From Rotaria socialis (taxonomy: Eukaryota; Rotifera; Eurotatoria; Philodinida; Philodinidae), in contig CAJNYU010000694.1 in assembly GCA_905331475.1 (NCBI GenBank), positions 62,001 through 126,000 of the forward strand: 64,000 bases of DNA, written 5' to 3'. The position numbers and the translations under genes were made by a program. Under the pieces are notes generated by a model. It searched no databases and had not been told where the DNA came from. It saw only the letters and a program-made list of their open reading frames with translations. Of the stretch, positions 24,702 through 34,899 are shown piece by piece (position 1 is the first letter of the stretch; each line of letters opens with the position of its first letter).

Positions 24702-25348
24702 ATGAGTGATAATAACACTAAACACAAAGAAGTATTTTCACCTGATCATGTATCTGCTGGTCGTTATCGAGGTGGTCCTCATGGTTTAGGTTAAAGCATT
24801 CATGAAGAAAACTATTAAACGCTTTGAAAAATTAATTTATTCTTGTCTAGGTGATCCAGATGATAAAACCTTACGTAAAGTTGAATTAGAAGTTTCTATA
24901 CCAGGAATTGTTCGAGATCGAGCTCATCGAGAAAAATGTCATTATTTCATTGATGGTGAGATATGTCGACTACGACAAGTTGAAGTCCTTTTTTTCACAC
25001 ATATTTATGTATTTGTAGAGTTCGGCAAGTGTGGTGAACAACATGGTTTTTGGGCAGTTGCTAAATGTCGCAAAGAAGTTAAAGCTATGAACGAATGTCT
25101 CGCTAAATGGTAATTCAAATAAATTAAAAGATTTTTTAGTTTTTGAAATTCTCAATTGAAGGTTTAATAATGAAAAATTTCGTGAAGAATGTACACAAGT
25201 ATATTTGGATGAACGAACACAATATCGTGAAACTGGTGTTCATACAAAACAAATTAAACGACCTTATTATATAAATCCTCAAAAAGAATTAGAACGAATA
25301 AAAAAAATTAGAAAAGAATATGAAAGATTAGAACATAAAGATGATTAG
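24702..25348 (+). CDS. CMC1: COX assembly mitochondrial protein CMC1 homologue
   Basis: Four exons: 24702-24789, 24851-24955, 25019-25109 and 25162-25348, giving 156 aa. CMC1 is a small twin-CX9C protein of the mitochondrial intermembrane space that stabilises newly made COX1 during cytochrome c oxidase assembly. Both motifs are present: C59-x9-C69 (CHYFIDEFGKC) and C81-x9-C91 (CRKEVKAMNEC), followed by the conserved segment EKFREECTQVYLDERTQYRE. Relative to the roughly 106-aa human protein it has about 30 extra N-terminal residues (a first exon with GRYRGGPHGLGDP) and a longer, lysine-rich C-terminus. Spacing is tight: ENY2 ends 104 bp before and POP5 starts 24 bp after. Confidence 0.92.
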
Positions 25349-25359
25349 TTTTTTTTTAG
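25349..25359 (+). promoter_or_regulatory. Candidate trans-splice acceptor between CMC1 and POP5
   Basis: An uninterrupted T tract followed by AG begins directly after the CMC1 stop codon and ends 13 bp before the POP5 ATG. There is no room for a normal CMC1 3' UTR plus a separate POP5 promoter in the 24-bp gap. Confidence 0.55.
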
Positions 25360-25372
25360 ATTAAATATTAAA

Positions 25373-25957
25373 ATGGTTCGTGTTAAGCGACGTTATTTTG
25401 TTTTTCAATTTCATTTTAATTCTAATCCTACAACTATAATTAAGTCATCACATATTCATACAACATTTGAAACAATGATATCTCGATTATATGGTGATGT
25501 AGGTATTGCTCGTTTTACCAGAAATCTTTCTATTATTTATTATAATTCATCAACACATGTTGCTATTGTTCGATGTCTTCGTGATGATAAAAAGATGCTA
25601 CAAACAACAGCAACATTTATTGCAAAATTAACCAATGATTCCATTGAATGTTCAATACAAACACTTCACGTTGGTGGCAGTATTCGACAATGTAAAAAGT
25701 ATTTGGTTAACTATTGTATTGAACAGTTACTCTTTATCAATGCACAATCCATTAATCGAAATCAAGCAACATCTCAGCTATTTAAAAAGAAGAAAAAAAA
25801 AACAAACACTCAACAAAAATTGATGGATATTGATCCTGATAAACAATCAGCATTACAAAAACTTTTAGCAGATAGTCGAATAGAATCGACTTCAAACATT
25901 GTATCTAAGAAAGATGATGATGATTATTTAGGAAAAAGAAAAAGAGATGATGAATAA
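25373..25957 (+). CDS. POP5: Ribonuclease P/MRP protein subunit POP5
   Basis: Intronless, 194 aa. POP5 is a protein subunit of nuclear RNase P and RNase MRP, which process tRNA 5' ends and pre-rRNA. The N-terminus MVRVKRRYFVFQF matches the family start MVRxKxRYLL. The hallmark NTLHVGGTIRTC block appears as QTLHVGGSIRQCKKYL (residues 96-111). The C-terminal third is a lysine-rich stretch (FKKKKKK near residue 138) followed by an acidic/basic tail ending YLGKRKRDDE, which could serve as nuclear localisation signal. Last gene of the same-strand row; the start is fixed by the 24-bp gap from CMC1 and by homology. Confidence 0.93.
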   Translation: MVRVKRRYFVFQFHFNSNPTTIIKSSHIHTTFETMISRLYGDVGIARFTRNLSIIYYNSSTHVAIVRCLRDDKKMLQTTATFIAKLTNDSIECSIQTLHVGGSIRQCKKYLVNYCIEQLLFINAQSINRNQATSQLFKKKKKKTNTQQKLMDIDPDKQSALQKLLADSRIESTSNIVSKKDDDDYLGKRKRDDE

Positions 25958-27895
25958 ATACTAAAATGACTTTTAGATCTAGATTTACGTTCGTGACTTG
26001 AAAGATTTACATTTGAAAATAATTTTTCTTAAACAAAGCAAAGAAACAAATAATCTAATGATTTCTGACAAATGTAACAACAATTCATTGATATATGTTG
26101 CTGAAATACAGTGATGCAGTCAAGTATCAACGATTGAACGAGTGTTGACTAGTAAAATGTTTATTATGTACAAAATAATTGTGAAACAGTTACTATACAG
26201 CAGTTTGTTCCTAAGGTGACCACAATTATTGAAACCTCAAAATAATCTAACTAGAAAATTGCTGACCGCTGAGCCATTCCTGGCTCTATCCATGTTGTGA
26301 TTCTTAAGAAAATTGAAAGAACTAACCATTTAGATACAAAATACCGGATTACTGTTCATTGAAATTATTAACACTAATTTGAGTTTCCAAGAGCCTGCAT
26401 TCTAAAAGACTTGTATCTCATTGAATTCGAAGAAAAATATCATATCGTATACTCTTGATTGATACATAAATGGTCAACGTTCTTTTAGTCGATCAAACGA
26501 TACAATAATCGTAAAGCTAATCATAGGATGTTTCGATAGATGGGATAACAATTGCCGAAACTTTTACGCTCGAGAGACCAATGTCTGACTGTGATCCCTT
26601 TCATTGCGTCAGCTACTCTATGTTGGCGAACAAATAAAAAGAACCTGCTGAAATCACTCGTGAGAATATTTCTTTTTGAATATGAATATTTGTTTTTTGA
26701 GCAACAACAGAAAACGAAACGAACATCACATATTTTCTATCTTTTTCAAAAACTCCATATGTGAAGAATTTATATTCACCTTCAATTGATTATTATTTAT
26801 TTTGCCACCAATGAAAATTTTTATGGCAGCATGTACCTTTTGTGTTAATTCGCCAAATAATTGATGATAGTCCATTCCTTTAATTTATTTTTGATCCTAC
26901 AACGAATAAATGATTGAATAAACTTCAGTGCCAAAGTTTCAAAAGTTGAAATTTCGATTCGTTCTAGATGATATTAAAAATAAAGAGCAAGACACTAATC
27001 ACTAGCAAGAGACTGGTTCATTGCATTCTAATTAAATCAGTTTCTCCATAGAAATTTCACGTTGTAAATTGTGGTTATTTATCCACATGTACCCACCATA
27101 TTTACAATCAATAGGTAAAAATCTGAACTGAATCTATAAGATAATTAATGCTGAGAGCGTTACAAACGGTGACATAGAAGCTTTTCTATTTTACGAGCTC
27201 AACAACGAGAGTACAAGTTACTTGAAGAATGAGAGGAATTTCTTATTTGACTTTTTTCGTCGAAACATATATTACAAAGATATTTTCAATGAAATTTCAT
27301 ATGTTGCCTGATGTACTCGTTGTTGGAGAATCTCTATAACGTCATTGAAGAAAATGTGTTACGTCTGATTTCCTGTTTAAATCAATGCAGATTATTATAG
27401 AGCTCTTTACAAGCAATTTCTAATTTTCTTCAGTCTAATACAGCTCTTAGAATTTGTTTTCTTTCAATTTTTTTGTTGCACCGTGCTGATTGCGAAAATT
27501 TTCCTTTATTCACGAGAAAAAATTATCCAAACAGTTGAATTATGAAAAGAACCAACAAAATTGGTATCAAATTAGGAAAATCTTCATATTTCAGCTAACT
27601 AATTCACTGTATTGTCATAGATGCTGTCGTATCGTTTTCCTATTGCATGTCTTCTGTCCATTAGCTATTATTAGCGTAAATTATTCGATTGCTTCCCTTT
27701 ATAAATGATGATTAGTATACCACTTTGAATATAGCCTTACAGCTTCAATGCTGCGTCGTCCGAACGTATATTGATAATAATATTTTCTCTTCTCATTTTG
27801 TACATTTTTTGATCTGATTGAAATCAAATTGAGAAGCTATATCTATGTGAGAGGATACCGACGTTAATCAGACTCATTTTGATAAATAGATCTAA
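25958..27895. other. Gene-free stretch
   Basis: AT-rich DNA. The open frames at 26552-26764 and 27490-27708 have no family resemblance and no splice context. No repeats were recognised. Confidence 0.5.
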
Positions 27896-28029
27896 CCCAT
27901 GTTGCGAATACCGGATCATTTTTTGCGGTAAACCGCGGTATTTATCCGTTCTGCGGTAATGGGAGCCGGTAACCGGACCGGTAAAACCGCGGTTAACCGC
28001 CGATTTTCATGCGGTTTTTATTACATGGG
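27896..28029. repeat. CCGCGGT-rich repeat fragment, probable MITE
   Basis: A 134-bp segment bounded by CCCATGT and ACATGGG. It is packed with GCGGTAAACCGCGG, CCGGTAACCGGACCGG and CCGCGGTTAACCGC, so it is strongly self-complementary. The GC content stands out from the surroundings. I saw no target duplication; the left part (GTTGCGAATACCGG) resembles some hAT ends. Confidence 0.5.
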
Positions 28030-28211
28030 AAATCCTTTCGTGTCGATAACAATCATGCAAGAATTAGAATATTTAACAAACTTTCGAGAACTACTTACAG
28101 AAAGTGATAATGGTGGAACATCTTGAGTCATTATTTTGCTTATTTATTAATGAGACAAATTAGAAATTTGGATCTGTTTCTAATAGCACAGGCGATGAAG
28201 TCAATGCACGA

Positions 28212-28532
28212 ATCCCAGGAGATTCAATCCGACCAGTGGATCCGATCGTTTCCGGCATCAGACACTATGGATTCCGTTGCTTTTCGGTCGGCTCCGTTGA
28301 ATTTCGACGATTTCCTAACTAACGGATTCCGGTCCAGATTTCGTCAGACCATTTCCGATCAATTCCCATCGGTTTCGTCGATTTCCGACGAATTCCGGAT
28401 CGAAATTTTGCGGAACTTAACGGAATTTTTCCGGCAGAAACCGGATCGGAATCCGTCAGTTAGGAAATCGTCGGAATTCAGCGGAACCTATCGGTTCTGA
28501 CCGATTCCGACGTACCCTGATTCTCCTGGGAT
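28212..28532. mobile_element. Fold-back MITE, 321 bp
   Basis: Ends are ATCCCAGGAGA (28212-28222) and TCTCCTGGGAT (28522-28532), perfect inverses. Inside, 28299-28335 (GAATTTCGACGATTTCCTAA...) pairs with 28441-28479, so most of the element folds into a long hairpin. Its interior repeats TTCCG and ATTTCCGA motifs. The open frame across 28123-28500 is a side effect of the GC-rich repeat. No clear target duplication. Confidence 0.7.
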
Positions 28533-28684
28533 AAATCGATAAAATAAATTCTATCCACCATGACCGACGAGCATGGTACTCAAGCGTTATCAACCGGAAT
28601 TTCTTTTTCTTTCTTTCTTTTGTTGCACAGAACAGACACAATTCTAACTTTCATTTCGATTGACTGGCTCGAATTTCTTTCTAA

Positions 28685-28935
28685 CCCAGGTCGTGCATTA
28701 CGACGACTAGATACACACCTATACCCGAATTTACGACCGTACACGACCCATATTCTAACGTTTTGGTATGCGCCGTAAATCGCCGTGCCGTATACGGCAG
28801 AACACAAGAACCGTTTAAAAGCAGTATCCGACCGTATACGGCCGTATCATAAAGAGGAAACGACCAAACACTGCAATGTATAGGACTGCAACAACATCGT
28901 AACCGACCGTTTACGGCCGTAATTTTGAACAAAAA
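28685..28935. repeat. CpG-rich repeat with CCGTATACGG palindromes
   Basis: It starts near CCCAGGTCGTGC and contains CCGTATACGGC twice (about 28788 and 28832) and GACCGTTTACGGCCGTAA near 28902. The many CGs are unusual for this AT-rich window. It looks like a degenerate transposon-derived repeat; boundaries are uncertain. Confidence 0.45.
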
Positions 28936-29173
28936 GAAAAATACATCAAAAATCTCTCTGCCCGCTAGCGAGCACACTACTTACATCGATTGTGCCACAT
29001 TTCCACAAACATCACACTAAACAAATGCAGGTAGCCAAACGAACCTACTCCATATCACACCGAAAATCACAGAAATCATGCTTCCCAAAGATCTTTAAGG
29101 AGCACTGTCTACATCCTAAATCTATCGAGAGCACTTAAAGGTAACTCCCTATCATTTCACGTGCATCATACAG

Positions 29174-29456
29174 CATAGATGGAACCGGTCCACTTTTTTT
29201 CAGACCGGACCAGACCAGTCTACCAGTTTCGATCGGTACTAAAGATGTGAGCTATGGTCGATTAGTTGTTTCAGGAAACTTAATCTCTCGATGAAATGTT
29301 CATGAATCAACAACTGATCGAGATTTAACTTCAAATATTATTTAAAATTTGATCTCTGTTATGTGTCATGGATCACTTTCGACCGGTTTCGACCGGCCAG
29401 TCTAAAGTCCAGACCGGTACCGAACCGGGCGGTTTCCGGTACCGGTTCCATCTATG
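29174..29456. mobile_element. hAT MITE with perfect TIRs and 8-bp duplication
   Basis: A 283-bp element with ends CATAGATGGAACCGGT and its exact reverse complement ACCGGTTCCATCTATG. It is flanked by TCATACAG at 29166-29173 and 29457-29464. Subterminal sequence is rich in ACCGG and GACCGG motifs near both ends. The middle (about 29240-29370) is AT-rich and non-coding. The TIR sequence and duplication length fit hAT. Confidence 0.9.
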
Positions 29457-29824
29457 TCATACAGCAGGGAGCATGTGAAATCTGAAAAATACAAAAAGCA
29501 TCAAAGAAATTCTCATTAAATCAATGTCTTTTTGTAATTATATCATTTATCGAAAATCGGTAATAATTTTCAGAAATGATATTCGGTATCAATAATTGCT
29601 TGCGGCGTTATTTACGATAATTCATATAGTATAGAGAACAAGAAATCTTTAAATGATGAATATTTATACAAGATATATAGGAAAACTGGTTAAGGGGAAA
29701 TTGTCAAAAATCCCCGCTAATGACATTCAGTGAAGATCATGATGCAAAATACAAAAAATTGGATATACGGTAATATCAGTAATAGCACGAATGGAAATCG
29801 GTGAAAAAATAAGTAGAATCACTA

Positions 29825-29900
29825 ATACCCAGGTCGAAAAATCTGACATAAGATTCAGATTCTTATCAGATCTTAGTATCTGATTGTTTGTCCTGGGTAT
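29825..29900. repeat. 76-bp hairpin mini-element
   Basis: ATACCCAGG at 29825-29833 pairs with CCTGGGTAT at 29892-29900; internal TCTGACATAAGATTCAGA and TCTTATCAGATCTTAGTATC add further pairing. It could be a very small MITE with a TA duplication, or a local palindrome. Confidence 0.4.
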
Positions 29901-30343
29901 CTGCTTACTGTTTGTTACGAAATTGCATCTTTCCGATCGTAGAAATACTCGTAAAGATTATTTTTTTCTGAATTGAGTGGATTGATTCCGCAGCGTTCAA
30001 TAGGAATTCGATATTGAAATATGTTCAGTATAGATCTGCTACAAAGTTTAACTCGGTTGTAAGGGAAAACGATGTTTCTGTTAGATTTATTGCGAAAAGT
30101 CAAGTGGGATTTCCGGATGTTTGTGACATAAGGCTTCTAGAGATCATACATAACCTATGCATTCTGCTGTTTTGAGTGAATATATATAGGATTTATTGAA
30201 CGTTGTACATTCATGCAAGTGCAGTTTCTGATTTGCAACCAGAGATGTCATAATATCCAAACACTGGGTATCGTCGACATACCAGTCACGATATCCATTC
30301 AAGTGGATATCTAAAATGGATACCCATTTTCCTCATAGCTGAC

Positions 30344-30510
30344 CAATTTGAGTGCATTTGGTGTAACGAGAATGGGTATCCATTTGGATGGATATCTATG
30401 TTTCTCCAGAGTTGAGCAATTTGAGTGCATTTGGTGTAACGAGAATGGGTATCCATTTGGATGGATATCTATGTATCCTCAGAGCTGAGCAATTTGAGTG
30501 CATTTGGTTT
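30344..30510 (-). repeat. Left arm: 73-bp tandem repeats
   Basis: CAATTTGAGTGCATTTGG recurs at 30344, 30417 and 30490, a spacing of exactly 73 bp. Each unit also carries GGGTATCCATTTGGATGGAT. Open frames in the array are repeat by-products. Confidence 0.85.
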
Positions 30511-31552
30511 TATTTTAATATTGAGAAATTGAGGAGAATTTGTCCCGAGTTGGTATTGAATGGCTTTTTGAAGTGGAATGTAAACTTGGCTAATTCATTA
30601 GAATTTTTTTGAAATTTTTGTATCGATATGATTAGTTATATGAAATGCATCGAAGATCAAATTGCTTTACGAATGTAATGTAATGTAAACTCTGAGCAGA
30701 AGAATATAATCGGAAAAACTTTTAACAATCAAACACACTGATGTATCAAGTTAGATTTTCAACTAAATGTTTCTAACGGTGAAATAGTTGTGATAAAATA
30801 AGTGAGTATGGGCTTTTGAAGTTTATGTGTTGCAATCAAACGATCATCGAGTTAACGATTACGATAGGTTCTTCATAATTTCATGCTCGATGCTATACTA
30901 TGGGAATATGTTGTGTTTTGAGAAATCTTTTCGGATATTCGTTTGATGGCTTATATTGATCAATATTTTTTTCGTCATCAGCCCTGGATTGCTACACCAC
31001 TCGGTAGGGGATTTGTATGCGAATAGTCATAGATGTCTTTCATTGATAGTGTTTCCGCACAGGTGCACTTATCTTCACATCCTTTTTACCGCTCCCGTCG
31101 AATTCAATAAGTTGAGTTCAAAAATCAAAGTAAGATGCTACTACCATTTTCAAAAATGTTTTCGAGAACGAATCACGAATTTTCCTACTCACAGGTCCTA
31201 CTGCAAACAAATTAGTATAAGCCACAATTCATATAATATACATGTGGCAATCCACAACAACACCAACTACACAGCATGCAACAGTTTCAACACGACTTCA
31301 TTGAGTCATTGTGATGAAAGTCGTAATAAATTGTTATCAGGTGAAAATCAAGTTGTTCAACGAACATTTACCTGCAATTGCGCGCCATCTACAATACTCA
31401 ATAAACAAATCTATACATATCGATAAACATTGGCATAAAGCTGACTACATGAATACAATAAATTTAAACATAGTATCACGTTTCCTTATTTATAATTATA
31501 AAGACAGTATTCCTACAATACAGTATCCATTTCTGCTAGCCATCTCGTTACC

Positions 31553-31917
31553 CCAAATGCACTCAAATTGCTCAGCTCTGGAGAAACATAGATATCCATC
31601 CAAATGGATACCAATCTTGTTACACCAAATGCACTCAAATTGCTCAACTCTGAGGATGCATAGATATCCATACAAATGGATACCCATTCTCGTTACACCA
31701 AATGCACTCAAATTGCTCAGCTCTGGAGAAACATAGATATCCATTCAAATGGATACCCATTCTCGTTACACCAAATGCACTCAAATTGCTCAACTCTGGA
31801 GAAACATAGATATCCATTTAAATGGATACCCATTCTCGTTACACCAAATGCACTCAAATTGCTCAACTCTGAGGATTCATTGATATCCATCCAAATGGTA
31901 TTCTATCTGGGTATTCA
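31553..31917 (+). repeat. Right arm: five 73-bp tandem repeats
   Basis: CCAAATGCACTCAAATTGCT recurs at 31553, 31625, 31698, 31771 and 31844, a period of 72-73 bp. Units are inverse to the left arm and differ by a few substitutions, for example GGAGAAACAT versus GAGGATGCAT. Confidence 0.88.
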
Positions 31918-31953
31918 TCTCGATACCCAAGTTGTGGATATTATGACATCCCT

Positions 31954-32650
31954 CCGAGAGTGGCACAAGCTACTCCAACCCTAGTTGATCGTTACAGCAG
32001 TGTTTTATTGTGTCTAGCATTATAAAAAAATCATTTTTTTTCTAAAAGCGGCCAGTGCTAGGGCGCACATCCCCGGTGGTTGGGTTAAGCCCAACCATGC
32101 CATACCCTGGTTACACCACTAGTTGAAATGCCTCTAGATATAGATATCTTCTTTTTCTCATATAGGTGATAACTCGAAATCAATATTATATTTGAACTTT
32201 CCTAAAAGTTCGGCTCATGTTAAAAACGTGTTAAGAGTTACAATGGAATCTCAGGATTATTGACATATCGACAATCATATTTTTTTAAATAATTATTCAC
32301 TACAGATTAAGTTTTTTATTTTTTTGCAATTGTTTCACAGAAAATTAGGTAGTTTTTTTCGTTTTTCGTAATTTAGTCTGAACAATCAATAATTAATTAA
32401 TGGGTTTTTTTTGAAGATGAAAATTAATATTAATAGATCAGATAGAAATTATCTTTAACATATAATTCATCTTTTTATGGTATCAATGAAGTATTAGAAT
32501 TAATACCAGATAAGATAAGATTTTTATTTATTTTTTTAAATCTTCAAGGATAATTTTGTCAAATAGTATGATGCTAATTTATAAAATAAAAAGTTTCTAA
32601 AAAAAATTTATGATATTGATTAATGTCTATTAGAGATTGACAAATTTTAT
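31954..32650. other. Gene-free stretch with a hAT-like end fragment
   Basis: At about 32050-32120 lie GGTTGGGTTAAGCCCAACC (a short palindrome) and CCCTGGTTACACCACT, whose reverse complement resembles the CAGTGGTGTAACCAGGG terminus of hAT elements. No matching second end with a duplication was found. The remainder is AT-rich. Confidence 0.4.
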
Positions 32651-33199
32651 TTAACATTTGGTGTTTTTAGTTTTGGGTGCACATAATTTTTGTGCTGCCA
32701 CTTTGAGTGCTTCTAAATCAGATGTGGTTAACGTAGATGCATAACCATCGTGTAAAAGATTTGGTTCTGTAAATCTAACACCTTTCTTTTGAACATTATC
32801 GATGAAACAAGCAGCTTCAGGAAATGTTTTCCATGAACCTGTAGTCATACATAATTTATTGCATACTGTTGATCCTTTTGGACTTTGTAAATCAAAATGA
32901 ATACCACGACCCAAAGCTAACGGCATTTGTGATGCAAGTACATATTCAGTTGGTGTTTTCAATTGTTTATATGAATCAGTAACATGTACTCGTACTTTAC
33001 ATCCTTTGGCCACAGCACCAACTGATTTCAAATAAGGTATAAACGATTTATTTGCCATAATTTTTTCACCGCTGAAATCTTTTCCACCTTTATATTCTGA
33101 TATTTGACATTTTTCCTTGCGACTAAAAAGAAATCCATTGATACTTGTGATCAAGATTGATGTAGTTAAAATTGATATAATTACGATCAATTTGTACAT
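32651..33199 (-). CDS. Secreted small protein, M15-peptidase-like fold possible
   Basis: Intronless, 182 aa from the ATG at 33199; an upstream in-frame ATG at 33310 exists, but the 33199 start leaves a clean signal peptide (MYKLIVIISILTTSILITS). Seven Cys remain after the signal, consistent with an extracellular disulphide protein. The segment KGCKVRVHVTDSYKQ, then SQMPLALGRGIHFDL (residues 90-104), CFIDNVQKKGVRF and LLHDG has the order of a secreted peptidase M15-like family whose core is VxVTDSFR, SNHxxGHAIDxN, GLRWGGDF and VHID. Here the zinc-binding positions are changed (SNH to SQM, GHAID to GRGIHFD, VHID to LLHDG), so if related it is probably inactive. The family call is inference and weak; secretion is better supported. 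Confidence 0.65.
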   Translation of the reverse strand: MYKLIVIISILTTSILITSINGFLFSRKEKCQISEYKGGKDFSGEKIMANKSFIPYLKSVGAVAKGCKVRVHVTDSYKQLKTPTEYVLASQMPLALGRGIHFDLQSPKGSTVCNKLCMTTGSWKTFPEAACFIDNVQKKGVRFTEPNLLHDGYASTLTTSDLEALKVAAQKLCAPKTKNTKC

Positions 33200-33626
33200 T
33201 GTATAAACCACCAAGTAATATTGATAGGCGCAAAAAAAGATTGCTCGACTTGTCTGTCGATGGAAGTATATGCAGTTGAAATAATGTCTCTTTTTCTTAA
33301 ACGGTTGCAATCGATAATAAATGCGGAAAAAGACGTTGGAGAAGACGGATATTTATTATAAAGAAAAAAAGAAGATACAAAATAAGCATTTCTTATTAGT
33401 GAAAGGTCGTCAACAACAAATAGTATCTACAGTACATGAAAGGATGTTGGATAATAAACAACTTGGAATCACGTATCCGCCACAAGACCAGAGAGATAAA
33501 ATAATCTATAACATGAATATTTGTTCAATGGAAATTCATAAAAGGAAATATAACGATTATAATACGCGTATACAATATTCAATATGGCGAGTTTTATTTT
33601 AACGATACTTAGCCTTTAAAATAAAA
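33200..33626. other. Upstream region of the secreted protein gene
   Basis: AT-rich; the frame at 33321-33602 is Lys/Gln-rich without family resemblance and is probably chance. It ends in AAATAAAA, the left duplication of the next MITE. Confidence 0.4.
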
Positions 33627-33758
33627 GGGAGCCCGGAATTTCGGCCCAGTATGAAATGAAGATGAGGATGAGAATGACCTAGTTTTATGATAGAAAAAAT
33701 TTCGTTTGAGGCCGAAAGTTCGGCCCGAAAATTGCTTGGGCCGAAATTCATGTAACCC
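33627..33758. mobile_element. Short hAT-type MITE, 132 bp
   Basis: It begins GGGAGCCCGGAATTTCGGCC and ends as the inverse GGGTTACATGAATTTCGGCC. GAATTTCGGCCCA at 33636-33648 pairs exactly with TGGGCCGAAATTC at 33737-33749. Perfect 8-bp duplication AAATAAAA at 33619-33626 and 33759-33766, although this is simple sequence. Confidence 0.78.
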
Positions 33759-33766
33759 AAATAAAA

Positions 33767-34899
33767 AACTTCTTCTATTTGCTCTGTTATGGAATACACT
33801 ACAAGTTATTCATCGGAATAAATTATGGTACGTCGAAAAACGATAATGTCTGCCAAGAGATTATGTTCTTCTAGTATACAGATAATCTCTAAATTATATA
33901 TATATATTTTTCTGATTACCGAATTTTATTTTTTAATATCAAAAGAATTTTTGTATTGATATTGACATAAAAAATATCGCATACATATTTTTATGCTATT
34001 ATCCATTCTCGATAAAGATAAAAATTAAACTCCCTCTACCTATTTGACCACTGATTCATTTCATTATCACTTAAACTTAACTTGTATCTGAGAGACAAAT
34101 AATATCTACTTAAACATACAATTCTTATTCTAGGAATAATAAATTTTAGTAAATGTGCAAAAAATATTTAAACTTAAAAAGAGCGGAATTCATTATGAAA
34201 CAAGTTAAATTCAATTGTTTCAAAGTAAAGAGAATGATCCAATGATGATTTGTAGATGATTGGTAACTATTGAAAACTTGATATTGATACTATTTCAAAT
34301 TTGAATATCAGTTGATTGATTTTGCGACTTTTTAAATGTCATAAGTACTTGGAAAAAATGATTGTATGTCTCTTATTAATGATATCAATATTATCTGAGA
34401 GAAAATACATTAGAACATTTCTTATATTGCCTGATGTACGCAGAAAGAAAAGCAAACTTCAGTAAGCACAGAACTATTTTTGGTAAATTTCTGTTATATT
34501 CCAGCAAAGAAAATACATAGATACTCCTTTTGAGATGAAGTTCGACACTATATCAATCATTATATTTCTTTTCTTTTTGTAGGTTATAAGTTTAACGCTT
34601 TGTCGTTCGATTTCCCACAGTCTTCACACGCATAGGCAGAACGCATATAGAATCAATTCTTATAAACAATTTTTCAAACTTTTTATGCACACCGTCCGAT
34701 AAGATTCAAGCCCGTTCTATATTCACAAGAAATGAATGATTTCTGTTCTCTATTTAATAACTGCATTTGTCAATTATATTTTTTTATTATCTTTATGATT
34801 AATATTTCATGCAAATAAATTCAAAAAAACAAACAAACTACAAGGGTACAAAAAATATGAGATGAGTTTAAAATATGGCTACATATGTTGCACTTCCCT
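33767..34899. other. Gene-free stretch
   Basis: AT-rich, no coding signal or repeats recognised. Confidence 0.5.

Larger units (their letters stand above)
30240..31953. mobile_element. Foldback-type element with tandem-repeat arms
   Basis: The outer ends are inverted: AGATGTCATAATATCCA near 30243 and, as reverse complement of 31921-31953, GGGATGTCATAATATCCA; both are followed by GGGTATCG. Inside each end lies a tandem array of the same 73-bp unit in opposite orientation (30344-30510 and 31553-31917). The roughly 1-kb core is AT-rich without a transposase-like frame; near 30980 it contains CCCTGGATTGCTACACCACT, which resembles a hAT terminus, so another insertion may be nested. No target duplication was found. 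Confidence 0.7.

Noticed and set aside
28123-28500. 125-aa frame rich in FRS/DEF motifs
   Set aside because: It coincides with the GC-rich fold-back MITE; the motifs mirror the DNA repeat TTCCGATTTCC and not a protein family.
31311-31984. Repetitive peptides containing HQMHSNCS or QFECIW units
   Set aside because: These are translations of the 73-bp tandem repeat in various frames and are not genes.
32045-32120. Complete hAT element between the CAGTG and CACT sites
   Set aside because: One end looks right but the other does not match it and no 8-bp duplication was found; kept only as a fragment.
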